From: Mactra quadrangularis
Lineage: Eukaryota > Mollusca > Bivalvia > Venerida > Mactridae
DNA: 64,000 bases
NCBI GenBank assembly: GCA_025267735.1
Contig: CM046298.1
Span: 35,959,264-36,023,263 of the forward strand
Direction: 5' to 3'
The notes under the pieces were generated by a model, which had not been told where the DNA came from, made no database searches, and saw only the letters and a program-made list of their open reading frames with translations. Within the stretch, counting starts at the first letter, position 1. Each line of letters starts with the position of its first letter. Shown here in pieces: positions 47,692 through 60,300 of the stretch. A program made the position numbers and the translations under genes.

Positions 47692-48348
47692 CTCACCAAT
47701 AACACAATCTTTCGGAACACCTTGACCATTCAATTAATCAATAATCTGTGAAGGATTCCTGGGGATCCATCTAGAATATTTTATTTGTAACATACGCGAG
47801 GCGAAGCATGGAAAAGCAGGTGAAGCACGTAACGGTTATGCAAAAATGGTTCTTGCCGTAAACAAACTTAGCCATGTAAACACATTATTAATCAAATATT
47901 TCAAACTTTATGGATAAAAACAGGACATTATTGATGACCTTAACGGTCATGGATTTGTTTGCTTCAACACCGGTTGAACAATTTGTTTAGATATGTGACG
48001 CAAAAGTCGTTCCAAAATGGCATCTAAATTGGTCCAAGATTAGATTATTCGTAGTGGGTGCCCGAGATGTTCCGAATGAAAATACTAGAATATACACTTA
48101 ACAAAGTTCTAACCGATCACGTTTTTAGCCTTTCCTTTTCTTATACCTTTTGCATGATCATACTTACATAGTTACATATTCTAGCCCAAGTATAAATAAA
48201 ATATTTTGCAGAATTAATCGAGTTTGTTTCCGTCGATAATTGTATATTGAGCATTGTTTTGTTTTGTTTTGTTTTTGGTCTTAAGACTTGTTATGAAACA
48301 AGTTCATATTTTTATAAATTGTAAGAATATCTCTAATACCAATATCAT
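47692..48348. other. lectin 3' flank with TTCCGAATG MITE relic
   Basis: AATAAA at 48195 is a possible poly(A) signal. 47935-48085 (GACCTTAACGGTCATGG ... GAGATGTTCCGAATGAA) is a degraded relative of the foldback at 20612. Confidence 0.4.
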
Positions 48349-48545
48349 TGTAAAATTTTTATTCAACTGTCAATGGCGCATACATTTAATCCGCTGATTT
48401 AAATACTCGCCACAATATTTCTGTACTAACGTTCATTAAAAACAGATTTCCGTATTTATGTGCGAGGAAAATCGAACATAATTAAAGTATTTAAATCAGC
48501 GGGGTTAATAAATTCGCCAGTGACAATTGATAAGAATTTAGCAAT
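48349..48545. mobile_element. foldback MITE, family M1, copy e
   Basis: TTATTCAACTGTCAATGGCG with CATACATTTAATCCGCTG on the left. GTATTTAAATCAGCGGGGTT, CGCCAGTGACAATTG and ATAAGAATTTAGCAA on the right. The longest copy of the family. Confidence 0.85.
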
Positions 48546-50796
48546 AAATATACTTGTAGACATTTTATATGTAAGCTAAGTAAAATACACAAGTGTAAGT
48601 TTCGGTTTCATCGTCAAGGACACATATATAATACTGTACATTATTTCACGGCGTCTCAACGCCGTGATATTGTGGTGGGTAGATTTTGATAGCAATGGGC
48701 AAAAGTCACGTGACATAAATCCTTTCGATTTCCACTGCCGACAATTTATTGTTTGTTTTAATGCAGTCATAGTACAGCCCATTTCCGTTAAAAGTTTCAT
48801 CGAAAAAGCATTTTGAGGGAAAGCATATAAACACTATTTCTATCAACAATGCAACACACGAAAGTTCAGCGTTTTACATCAACACATTTCTTCAAATCCT
48901 TTCGACTCACATGTAAAGGGGTAGGTATAATTTGCGGACCAACCGGACCAGCGGACCATACGGATACAGTATAACAAATATGCGTATCAAAATGTGTGTA
49001 TAGTAGATATATAACTGAGATTTGCCAATATTTTATTTGAAAAGATAAGATTGATAGAGTTTTCGGAAATTACTCAAATTTAAATATATAAATACCAATA
49101 TCGAAATTGTTTTTAGAATAATTGTTATTACTGTTAGAGTTTTTTTTTCATTTGAAAACAAATTTGATAGGATTCAAACGTAATACAGTATTTTAATAAT
49201 ATACCTTTTTGTCCTTTTAAGCGGACTTTATAACAACAATAACAAATGTTCACGCCTGTAATATCAGAATGTCGAAATTCAAAGATGTTGGACAGTTTTG
49301 CATTAGTTAGATAACGGAAAATTAACAAAAAAGAAAGTAATCATTGATTTTTTCGAACGTGCATCTCTGGTCCTTCACGTATAAAAATAAAGCAACTTAT
49401 TGAACGTGAATACAAAGTGTAGCCACGATATATGACGTAATACGAGGTTGCATTCGTCACTAGTAGGATAATATCATATAAGGCGTTGTTTACACGCTCA
49501 ACAAATGCGTATCTAGTTTTCCAGCTATATTGGAATTTGGTGAACGTTCATTGGCTGTTTAAAGGTTCATAGTAAAGGTCAATATCATTATTGCCGGTCG
49601 TTGGACCGGCGATATAGACAATTGTCAAGATTTGAGCAATGTGTAGTCAACACCGGTTGCTTAAAGCCAATCAAAACGATGCATTTGAGGTCACATTATG
49701 AAAAAAATGGACGTCGAAAAGTCAAATTAGGGGTGCGTGGATGGGCTCGTCGAAGCCATGTTTTGTTGGGTTACTTGATGGAATCAATTACCAAAAATAC
49801 CTATATCAATTAATAAACGTGTGCCAGTTAATTGACAGTTGCAATGTTAGACCAAGAAAAAATGCTTAACTATATGTAACGTGTTTAATTCTTTCTAAAA
49901 CTCGCATTTGTTGAAAAATTGCAGACCTAACTTCGCTACTTCGGGGCGAATCTAAATCAATGGTTTTACCTATATAGGGTACACTAATTCCTGGTATTCT
50001 ATAAAAAGACTCACTGGTTTTACATATCTTTACCAGCCCCGTGTCCAGTTACTACTGTTAGCTAATAGCTAAGGTTAAGGATACAGGAGAACTCAACCCG
50101 AAGCCAGCTCAACCTTTGGAATACTCAACACAAAGTCGGGACAACTCAATCTGTTAGTATGATATTGAGTTGTCTCGGGTTGGGCTGTCAATTTGTTCAG
50201 TTGTTCCGATTCTACAGTTACGGAATGTCTATTTGTCAGGATCTTATAACTTTTTCTTTATTAAACCTTTTTCCGACATGCACTTAATCCTGCCTGTAAC
50301 ACTCGAGGGAGGGATTGGCAGTATAAAGACATATTTTTTTTTGTACAGCAAATCAACATCCTATTGCTTCTGTACAGTTCGGTATAGGCTTATCTGTGGA
50401 CGAACTTTCTTATGATTATTATGACACATCTTTTGGTCTTAAACCGGTTACGTCATGTTTTGTTCTTGGGATGTATAGCTGTTGCGGTTAAAAGGCCCCT
50501 TAACTTTTATGTACTTTGTTTTGTTTTTCATTTTGCCCGGAGACCAACGATCGTCCCTTATTAAACAGATCACTTTTGGGAACCAACAGTCACACGGATT
50601 GATAAGAACAGATCCGCAATGTAAGGAGCATTTGACGGAACAGAAGCGATAAGTCATGTAAATAGTGTCTGTTTTGAAAGACTATGTTTTCCCTTTTGGC
50701 GATCTTTTTAAGCGTCATGCAAATATGCATTACTGGAAATAAATCCAACTGAAACCAATTATCCTGTCGGCATAAAGATGGTGTCTAGATCAAGAG
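48546..50796. other. intergenic, one hairpin at ~50138
   Basis: GGGACAACTCAAT and ATTGAGTTGTCTC face each other at 50138-50178, with further CAACTC and ACTCAACC repeats nearby. No supported ORF. Frames at 49601-49813 and 50170-50415 lack motifs. Confidence 0.35.
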
Positions 50797-50874
50797 CATT
50801 CTCGTACTCCGCGGTTATCAAGCTTCTCGATCTAACTAGTATCGAGAATCTAACTAGGCTATGGGAACAAGAAT
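50797..50874. mobile_element. CATTCTCG palindromic MITE, copy 3
   Basis: CATTCTCGTACTCCGCGGTT then TCTCGATCTAACTAGTATCG and AGAATCTAACTAGGC, ending GGGAACAAGAAT. A diverged member of the 33060 family. Confidence 0.65.
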
Positions 50875-51990
50875 ATTACATTTGAACAGGAAAACGTTTT
50901 ATAACAAGTTACCTTTTTATTACTGAAAGATATTAACATGACAATTCAATATAATGCTTTTTGGAGTTACCTTTAGATTATACTTAATGGGCCGATTGCA
51001 TAATTCAAGTTTAATTAAGTCTAGTTTTAGCCTTAGTCCGGGACTCACTAGCCTCGGGTTTATCTCTCAATTGCATAATTCAAGTTTAATTTTGGTTAAA
51101 CTAACCTAAGACTACCTGTCCAGAGGATAACCATCCTTCAGCTTTGTTATTCCATAATAGTTAGTCTGCAGGTGAGATAAATTATAGTCTGTTTTTGTTT
51201 TCATTGAACCACATATTCATGAGAATTTCGTGCTTGGATGTTAATTTTTGCACAAAATTTAAATCGATCAATAGTGTAATTATCAAATACATGCAAATAT
51301 AGACATATTTAAATAAAAAATATGGTTATTTTTACGGGACTGGCTTTTCTTCTATCGTTGTCTTGAAAGCGAGTGTAAAAAGATTGTATTATACCAAGAT
51401 CACCTGACCTTTTTAACCTGTACTTGAGTGATATTTCTTGTATATAATCATCAATCTAATCTAATTGATAGATTAACTAGTAAATTAATAAATGTATTGT
51501 TCATGTATATGTTTCATCATCTTACTTTCACAGTCAGAAAGCTCTGGTACATATATGTTTTACGTTCCTCAGGTGAAGGCTCCGATCAAACTGTTTTTGG
51601 ACGTAATATGTAGTTATGCCGAACTAGCCTAACTAAACTACCTAATTTTCCTTTACAAATTATAGTAATGCTTTTTTCACACTTTAATGTAGATAAATTC
51701 CACTTATCAAATAAAAGATATGGCATAGATTCGTCTATTTGACCATTTTTTTTATTGAGAACTCGCGTTAAGCTTTATTTCTTTCGTATTTTTTTCAGTT
51801 TTTTTTCTGACAAAAACAGGCATTTGTATTACAAATTATATAGTAAGCCAAGCTGACCTTTCTATTAAATCTCAAATTGTTTTCGAAGACTTGTGACAGA
51901 AAAGAAATTCATTGTTATAATAAATATTAATTAATGTGAAGGGCATTCAAGTTTTATATTTGTGCTGATTATAATAATCATGCAGGGAGT

Positions 51991-52437
51991 TGGGCTGTGG
52001 ATCGTTGAGCAAGTGACGATCCGATCCGAACCACGATTCGTGTGTAGCGATTCACGAATCGAACCACGAATCGAATCACATGTTAATGAAAATTCATACT
52101 GAGGATTTTGTGAAACATTACAGAAGCTTTTACTATATGGGAAACCAGGTACTCCAAACATTACTATCAGCTGTTTTATGGGCATTTTCAGTGATAACAT
52201 TTTTGTTCAAATGTGTATCAATCGAAATTTTGACGCAAGATAATTCGGTCCCTTCATAAAATTAAAGTTTTCATTAGTGGTGCGACTCTTTTCACTAGTA
52301 ATTAAGCTGAAAATGTTCTTTATTTTTTCCAAAACTAGATCGCGAGCCGACGATTTCGGACATGACGAATATTCGTACTCGATTTCCTGGTCGAGATAGC
52401 GAATATCCAAATACTCGGATACTCTCCGCAGCCCTAA
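51991..52437. mobile_element. 447-bp hAT-like MITE inside element A, 8-bp TSD and empty site
   Basis: Ends TGGGCTGTGG and CCGCAGCCCTAA are inverted, flanked by CAGGGAGT at 51983-51990 and 52438-52445. Copy B of the host transposon has the uninterrupted site (CATACAGGGAGCGACTTA at 54266-54283), so insertion and duplication are shown directly. Internal ACGATTCGTG and CACGAATCG repeats are inverted. Confidence 0.88.
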
Positions 52438-52943
52438 CAGGGAGTGGCTTATTTGCAGAATGATAATGAATGTCAGTACTTGCAGAGTTTAATCTATTGA
52501 ATACAATCATGACGTATATAACTCTCAATAAATACACGCATTAATTCAAATATATTAAGCTCTGCTTTCCACAGAATATCGCTAGAGCAACTTCTTGCCA
52601 TCCCCTATACTCAACAGCTTGATAATCAAAAGCAAAGCCACAAATTGTGATTAAGCAACAGTACAAAGTAGTGTATAAATATAACAATAATACTTCTGTG
52701 TTTTTAAACATTACAAAAAATTACATCACATTATCATTATTAAAATTGTTGACGTTAATAAAATGATTTGAAATTTTAAATTTCATTAATGGAACGTAAC
52801 ATAAAACTATACTGTAAGTCATGAGGAAAAACTTCATTGATATTTCATTAATATCACATTCTGAGGTTTGATTGTAGCAGATCAGCTTTGGCAGTGACTT
52901 GCACCTTCTGTGTTGGTTTGAGTCATGCTTAGAAGCCACTTCT

Positions 52944-53228
52944 AGGTGCAGATCCAAGATTTTTTACCATGGGGGATCCAAACTTTTTCTGGGGGGGGGT
53001 CCAAACTTTCGAACCACATCCACATTATACATACTTTGCAGAATAATGTTACATATTGATAATACAAACTACATAACCATAAAATCTATATAAGCACCGA
53101 GAACATTTGCTTCATTCTATTTAAAAAATGACTTATAATCAAGAAATACTCTAATGTACATGTACATTTTGGAAATTCTAGGGGGGGGGATGTCTGGACA
53201 CCCCTGACCCCCGCTAGATCTGCAATGA
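52944..53228 (+). mobile_element. G-rich-ended MITE, family G, copy 4, inside element A
   Basis: Begins AGGTGCAGATCCAAGATTTT and ends CCCCCGCTAGATCTGCAATG, flanked by ACTTCT at 52938-52943 and 53229-53234. Copy B lacks the insert (GAAGCCATTACTTTGG at about 54891), which confirms the boundaries and a 6-bp duplication. Confidence 0.88.
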
Positions 53229-53339
53229 ACTTCTTTGGTTTAATCTTGATTGTAAGAACTTATTTTACTACGAATGTTAATTTAGATAGTTGCGCATTAT
53301 ATCTAAATTAATCCTCTGCAAATATGAAGAAGAAGTAAA

Positions 53340-55391
53340 GAGTCGATTGCATAATTCAAGTTTAATTTAGTCTAGTTTAAGCCTTAGTCCAGGACTCACT
53401 AGCCTCGAGTTTATCTCTCAATTGCATAATTCAAGTTTAATTTTGGTTAAGCTAGCCTAAGACTACCTGTCCAGAGTATAACAATCCTTCATATTTGTTT
53501 TTCTGTAACAGTTAGTCTTCAGGTTAGAAAATTATAGCCTGTTTTTGTTTTCATTGCACAAAAAAATACCACATATTCATGAAAATTTCGTGCTTGGACG
53601 TTCATTTTTGCATAAAATTAAAATCGATCAATAGTGTGCTTATCAGACCCGAACTTTAATAATATTTCCTGTATATAATCTGCGATCTAATTGATGGATT
53701 AGTAAAATAATAAATGTATTGTACATGTATGGTGTTTAATCAGTTTACTTGCACAGTCAGAAAACTTCGGTTCATAATATTAAATGTTTTGAGGTTCCTC
53801 AGGTAGGCTCCGATCAAACTTTTTTTGGATGTCGACATGAAGTTATGCCTAACTTGACTTACTAAACTGCCTAATGTCACTTTATAAATCATAGTTATGC
53901 TTTTTTTCAAACTTTCATGTAGATAAGTGCCACTTATTATATAAAAGATATCGCACAGATACGTCTATTCGGCCAATTTTTTTATTGTGAACTTGCATTA
54001 AGTTTTATTGCTTTTGTATTTTTTCCAGTTTTTTTTTCAGTTTTGTTCTGTTTGTTCAGGCATTTGTGTTACAAATTAGATCATTCCTTTCTATTCAATA
54101 TCAAATTTGTTTCGATGAGTTGTGACAGAAAAGAAATTCTTTGGTATTGATAAATGTTTATTCATGTGAAGTAAATATTGAAAAATAGTAGTCTAACTAC
54201 AAATGAGTTTATTTAAGTTTATTTGAAGGGCATTCATGTTTTAAATTTTCAATGATTATAATAATCATACAGGGAGCGACTTATTTGCAGAATGATTCAA
54301 GTTGTCAAGTGCAGAATTTAATCTATTGAATACATCACGTATATAGCTCTCAATAAATACAAGCAGTAATACAAATATATACTATGCTCTGTTTTCCACA
54401 AAATATCGCTAGTGCAACTTCCTACTATCCCCTTCCAGATACTTGATTTGAAACACTATACTCAACAGTGTGATAATCAAAACGTAAAAGCCACATCACC
54501 GTACAATATAGTATATAAATATGACAAAAATACTTCTGTGTGAGCCCAAAATAACATCACATTATCATTATTGAAATTATTGTCGTTATTTTGTGCTTCT
54601 ATTACAAATGTTACTACATGTATTTGGTTAGTGGGGGATTTAGGCATATCCCAAGTTAAGCAATAGCTCTTTGTCAGACCTGAGCCTTTAAAGCTCACAT
54701 AAAGCGATCAGAATTTAATTAGAAAAAATTTTTTAATGCAAAAATAACATAATACTATATTATAAGTTATGAGGAAAAAAAACTTCATTGATATTTCATC
54801 GATATCACACTCTGAGCTGTTTGTAGCAGATCAGTTATGACAGTAGACTTTCACCCTCTGTGTTGGTTCGAGTCTTGTTTAGAAGCCATTACTTTGGTTT
54901 AATCTTGGTTGTGAGAATTTGTTTCAATATGAAGGTTAATTTCTTAGATAATTGCGCATTAAATTGAAATTTATCCTCTGCAAATATGAAGAAGAAGTGA
55001 AGAATTCATTTCTGCAACAATAGGTCAATAGGCCCATGTGAAACATACAAATGCATTTCAAAAAGTATACAATCACGTGACAATGACACAATACTTATTT
55101 ATGATCAACAAACATAATGCTTATATGCAAGCGACATTTTTCTCAAATTACAAAACTGATATAATTTCGAAAACTCTGCTTCAAAAAAATAAACTACCCC
55201 CATGGCAGGTTTAATTTTTATGGTGTATAAGACTAAATATAAACTCAGGTTTTGTCTAATCTGTATTTAAGCAATCCATCCAGGATTTTCCTTAGACTGC
55301 GACTAGTTAAACTATATTCATGCAATGGCTCGAGTTTAAACTCTAGTTTAAACTCAAGATTATCTTTAAACTAGAATTATGCAATCGACCC
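53340..55391. mobile_element. TIR transposon B, 2,052 bp, inserted into A
   Basis: Begins GAGTCGATTGCATAATTC and ends GAATTATGCAATCGACCC, flanked by AAA at 53337-53339 and 55392-55394. The sequence is collinear with A over its whole length, and the right part of A resumes (GAGTTTATTTCTGCCACAAT) just after it. No ORF of transposase size, so it is non-autonomous. Confidence 0.88.
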
Positions 55392-55778
55392 AAAGAGTTT
55401 ATTTCTGCCACAATAGGTCAATAGGCCCGTGTGAAACATACAAATGCAATTTATAAAGTATATAATCACATGACAATGACATAACACTTATTTATGATCA
55501 ACAAACATAATGCTAATATGCGAACGCCATTTTTCTCAACTTACAAAAAAGATATATTTCTAAAACTCGGCTTTAAACTACCCCCATGGCAGGTTTAATT
55601 TTTATGGTGTATTGGACTAAATATAAACTCATGTTTTGTCTAATCTGTATTTATGCAATCCATCCAGTTTTTTTCTTAGACTGCGACTAGTTAAACTATA
55701 TTTATGCAATGGCTCGAGTTTAAACTCTGGTTTAAACTCGAGATTATCTTTAAACTAGAATTATGCAATCGACCCAAT

Positions 55779-56705
55779 AATTCTTTTTTGTTTGCCGTGA
55801 CAATCCCTTTGTTGCATTTGGCAGCAATTTTTTACTTGTATGGTTGTGCATTTTGGAACTTTTACTCTAAGAGTGATATGTATGCTTTAGAAAAAGCTCA
55901 TAGATTTTGTTTAAAACATGTACAATCATTTGCATACAGTTCTGACTCTGTTTTTACCCTTATGATGGCAAACTGTGTACCAATTGAAACTATGATTGAT
56001 TATAGAAAGCTGCAATTCTTTGAACAGTTATTGAGACTACCTGTAAATTATCAAGCCAAAGAGATTTTTGTGTATAGGCTAATCCATTTTGTAAATCGTG
56101 ATAGACAGACAAGAGGTTTTATACCCGATGTTTTTAGATTATTTCATAAATATGGCCTTCAAAACTATGTTTTTAGATTTATAGATTCAGGCATCTTTCC
56201 TTCAAAATTTCAATGGAAAACAATTCTTAAAAATAACGTGATTAATGATGAAAAACTGAGACTCAGACATCAGTTAGTTAATGTAATTGGTGAAGACTTA
56301 ATGGTTAATTTATTAGTTGACAATTGTATTAGTCCTTTATGGAAGATTGTCAGAGATCAAGATAACTTTAGTTTAAAGAAATCTATAAGTCTAACCATAA
56401 ATAGCTTGGCATTATTTATATCTCGCCAGTATACAAAACAATGTGTTAAATGTAACTTACTTACAGATAATATTATAGTTCATACGATCTGTTACTGTCA
56501 TGATTTACATAACAAAAGGTTAAGACTGTGGAATACTGTTTTAGATAATATGGGATTTACATGGTTCCTATACTATATCAAGTTAAACTGTATAGATCAA
56601 TGTAGACAACTATTTATACTTGCTACTAAGAATAGTTCAGGTGTTTTACTGAATTCACAAATAGTTTTTGCTTTGAATGACTTATTATCTAATAGTGGAG
56701 TATAG
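55779..56705 (+). pseudogene. LINE ORF2 C-terminal fragment (CR1/Jockey-like), open
   Basis: 308 uninterrupted codons to TAG 56703-56705. The start of the recognisable protein is YLYGCAFWNFYSK, the conserved region just after the reverse transcriptase palm/thumb of many animal LINEs (LYGxxxW), followed by LEKAHRFCLKHVQSF and PIETMIDYRKLQFFEQL. Near the C-terminus is a Cys/His cluster, C-x2-C-x9-H-x2-C, then LRLWNTVL. The catalytic RT and endonuclease domains are absent, so it cannot be autonomous. There is no ATG of its own that fits the family. The intact frame points to a young copy. Confidence 0.75.
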
Positions 56706-56990
56706 ATTTGCTTTACAATTACTATTTCATGATTTATCCCATCGCGCATTTTTAGTATGATGTTATCATATATACATATATTTACAATTATACTGTGAAT
56801 GTAATTTATGTAATACTTATAAGATGATTTTGGTTACATACATATTACTATATAATTATTATGTATTTTCATATGTATGCTATAATTTTCTATTGTATGT
56901 ACTTGTATGTATATGATCTGTAAATAACTGTTATACTCTTCAGTAATGGAGGAAATAAATAAAATAAAGGCCTACTTTTGATTTAGAAAT
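55779..56990 (+). mobile_element. 5'-truncated non-LTR retrotransposon (LINE)
   Basis: Carries the C-terminal end of a LINE ORF2 (see 55779-56705), a short 3' UTR, and a terminal AAATAAATAAAATAAA tract near 56954-56970. It starts directly after the 3-bp duplication of element A. Either A landed at its edge or inside it; no reverse-transcriptase sequence is visible left of A. Confidence 0.75.
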
Positions 56991-57239
56991 CTAGATTTTT
57001 TCATCAAGTCAATTTATCCAGTATCAAGTTACGATAGTTAAGTTCATATTACACTCGCTAGGCTTCTAATATTAATGCGTAATCACATTTTACAACATTG
57101 TCACAGACCCATTCTATGCATCAGTGAATTCATTGAAATTGGATATGATATTTTCTAAACCTACTATGTACATGTAGCATGATAAAGACATTTCGAAACT
57201 TATTTACGAAGTGTCAATTTTTAACTATTTTCTAGTGCA

Positions 57240-57334
57240 TACTGCATTTAAAAATTGCGGAAGTTTACAACGTTGTCGCATGTACATTGCATGTGTTCAT
57301 GGTTATCGTTTTGTGTTAAAATTGGAACATTATC
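57240..57334 (+). promoter_or_regulatory. probable tetraspanin promoter/5' UTR
   Basis: TTGCGGAAGTTT at 57255-57266 contains an ETS-type core (CGGAAGT) 70 bases before the start codon. No TATA box is obvious. Inferred from position only. Confidence 0.35.
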
Positions 57335-60300
57335 ATGTCGGCACTGTCGAATGATCCGGACAGATCAGCTGTCAGTCGTCTGGTGAAATACATATTGTTC
57401 ATGGTGAATATCGCCGTGTTCGTAAGTATAAATAATATTGTTTTCATCTTCATTAATATAAAATTTTGTAAAGATTTCATTTTGGTTCTGAAATTAGGCA
57501 TTATTGTAGCTTTACGTCGTATGGAAATTTGATGAACAAATATTGATCTTAATGACAGAGTGGTCTTAATTAGGGCTGGGAACGAAAACAAATTTTGATG
57601 TTCGAGTATTTGTTTTTGATATTTAAATATATTCGAATATTCGTTTTTATAAAGCTAAAATAAGATTCCAAGTCAGTGCCTAATATTACTAGCTCTAGTT
57701 TCGTTTTCGACTTTGTTTATCTAAATACTAGTTTAAGGTCTTAAGGTCTCGTGTTTATACTGTTAATGAACGGGTACGTTGAAGATAATTGTACATGTAT
57801 AAAATACCCTTTCAAAACATAAAATACGTCAAAGTTTCCAATAGGTTTAAAAAATCAGTACTCCGCCGCCATCTTGACAAAATGTTTGACCACGTGACGA
57901 CGAGATCGACCAGTCATGAAAACAATACCATGGGCTTCAAATATTTTTGTTGAAAATAATATTATATTACATGTATTATTTTCTTAAGTTTTATATATTC
58001 TATATGGTTTTATTAACGCTCTGACAGTTGTATGAAAAAATAAAAAGGAAATAAAATCTTAAATTTACTACATACAAAATGACTTTGTTACATACAAAAT
58101 GACTTTCCCGGGATCAATCAGGATTCCTCTGCTATCTTCGCTTAATACGCTAATATCCGATAATTCCGATTGAAACGAGATCTCGCACAGCTTCAATTGT
58201 CTGTTTGACGATGAGAATGACAGTTTCCAAGCAAAATAGGAAATTTCATTTTATCCTTTCATATTTCAATGACCGATATGGTGTAAATGATGTTTAAGTG
58301 ATTGTTTCATTAAATAATGCACACGATCTAATTACCTAATTGGTATTTGATACGAAAAACGAGGTTAAACGAATGGGAGTTATTCTGGTGAGGTTTCATG
58401 ATGGGTCCGATTCGGAACTTTAATGCCGCATCTGATGAAAATCAAAATATTAAAAAAGCGGTTTATAAAGTTTTGGAAGCCATAACTATCTACATACCAG
58501 GTCACTTTGGTGAATACAGAATTAAAAATATGCGGAGTTTCAGTGAAAAATATGGATATATTTGATTAGCCATTTCTTCTTAATCGAGTCTGATGTTCAG
58601 ATTTACATTTCTTCACAATGATAAACGGCAATTATCAATTGCTTTCGGAAACAATAAAGCGCCGACCCAAGACGGAATTACACGGTCAAAGTATTAAAAT
58701 GACACTTAATGTGCAAAATGTAAAAAAGTACCATCTATACACGTAAAAAGACACAACAATTTATTTGAATATGTAGGCCTATATTGTGAATGACGATGCC
58801 AACTTTATATAACTATAACCACGGTTTGGAGAGTTAATTAGAGTCATAACCATAATTTAATTGACATGTGTTAAACAACGCGAAAGCATTAAGCATGCTT
58901 CTTGGACTATGATTTTAATGGCAACTTCGCACGGCAAAAAGCCAACTTTTCATGCTAAGAATTTCGAATATTCGTATACGTTTCAATATTCGAATATTCG
59001 GTGACGAGCTGAATAATCAAATAATTTTCCTGGCCCTAGTCTTAATATATACAGAAATATGTCTTCCAACTTTAAGCATTTGCTAATAAAAACTGCCAAA
59101 AATTGCATGTTTTTTGTAATGTTTTTCAATGTAGTCTTTATTAATGTTATGGAACTTTACTGTATTTGTTCAATATTCAATGTACTAAATAAATAAATAA
59201 ACCATGGGCAATTATAGAGCGAAATTAAATTATCCATACCTAATTATAGGTCGTTTGCGTTAATGCTGGACCCCTATTTGCCGTAAATATCTTTTAAACT
59301 ATAACAGCGATTTTGCTAAAAAATTTAATACAATCTTATTTCAATTTTTCCTTCTAGGATTTAAATTTTCAGAATTTTTAATAGATAAATAAAAAAGTTT
59401 TCCATAAGGTATAATGCAAAATATTTGGATTTTTTTATCAAAAATCCGGCGGGAGGTAAAATAAGCTGTTCTGATTATAACATTGTCATACTTTCAGTGT
59501 ATTTATACAAAGTCCCGTGCGTTTACTGTAAATTTGTCGCTTAAATAAACACTCGACGGTCTACTGAATTGTAAAGCAAAGGCCCGTCTTTAAAATCGTA
59601 CGTGTAGAATATGTACAGATTTTGACAATACAGACGACAGTGATGATGATATTTGAGTTTGTATATACTGTTATACTTGTTATCAAATAAAATTTCTAAC
59701 CTGGCCTCATATTTAGCTATTATTTTGTATCTACTGTTATGTGGCTGTTCTGATTATGGATCATACCCATTTAACAAAAGTCTCTTTTTAGCTTCAAAAT
59801 TTGCATTGCATGTCAATGGGAAGTATGTTATGTAATTAAAGAAAAAGTCTGAATTTTTAGATTTGAGAAGGAAAATGCTAGTTATGATCACATACAAAAT
59901 TTGAGTTAATTCCATCCGATAATGAGATATTTCATGATTTTAGGGGTCCAGCTTTAACGCAAACGACCTATACATGTACCTGTATATCAAATGTTTCATA
60001 TATTTTAAAGATTTATAGGTCGTTTGCGTTAAAGCTGGACCCCTAAAATCATGATATATCTCAATAACTATCGGATGGAATTAACTCAAATTTTGTATGT
60101 GATCATAACTAGCATTTTCCTTCTCAAATCCAAAAATTCAGAATTTTTCTTTAATTACATAACATACTTCCCATAGACATGCAATGCAAATTTTGAAGCC
60201 AAAAAGCGACTTTTGTTAAATGGGTATGTGCCATAATCAGAACAGCCACATAACAGTTGATACAAAATAATAGCTAAATATGAGGCCCGGTTAGAAATTT

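Larger units (their letters stand above)
50989..55775. mobile_element. TIR transposon A (~2 kb when empty), interrupted by three insertions
   Basis: Ends GGGCCGATTGCATAATTC and GAATTATGCAATCGACCC, flanked by AAT at 50986-50988 and 55776-55778. Subterminal repeats of TTGCATAATTCAAGTTTAAT and GAGTTTAAACTC make a complex ~110-bp end. Interrupted by the hAT-like MITE (51991-52437), the G-family MITE (52944-53228) and a second copy of itself (53340-55391). Removing these leaves ~2.0 kb, matching copy B. No transposase ORF. The 3-bp duplications suggest a Harbinger-like or similar superfamily, which I cannot fix. Confidence 0.8.
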
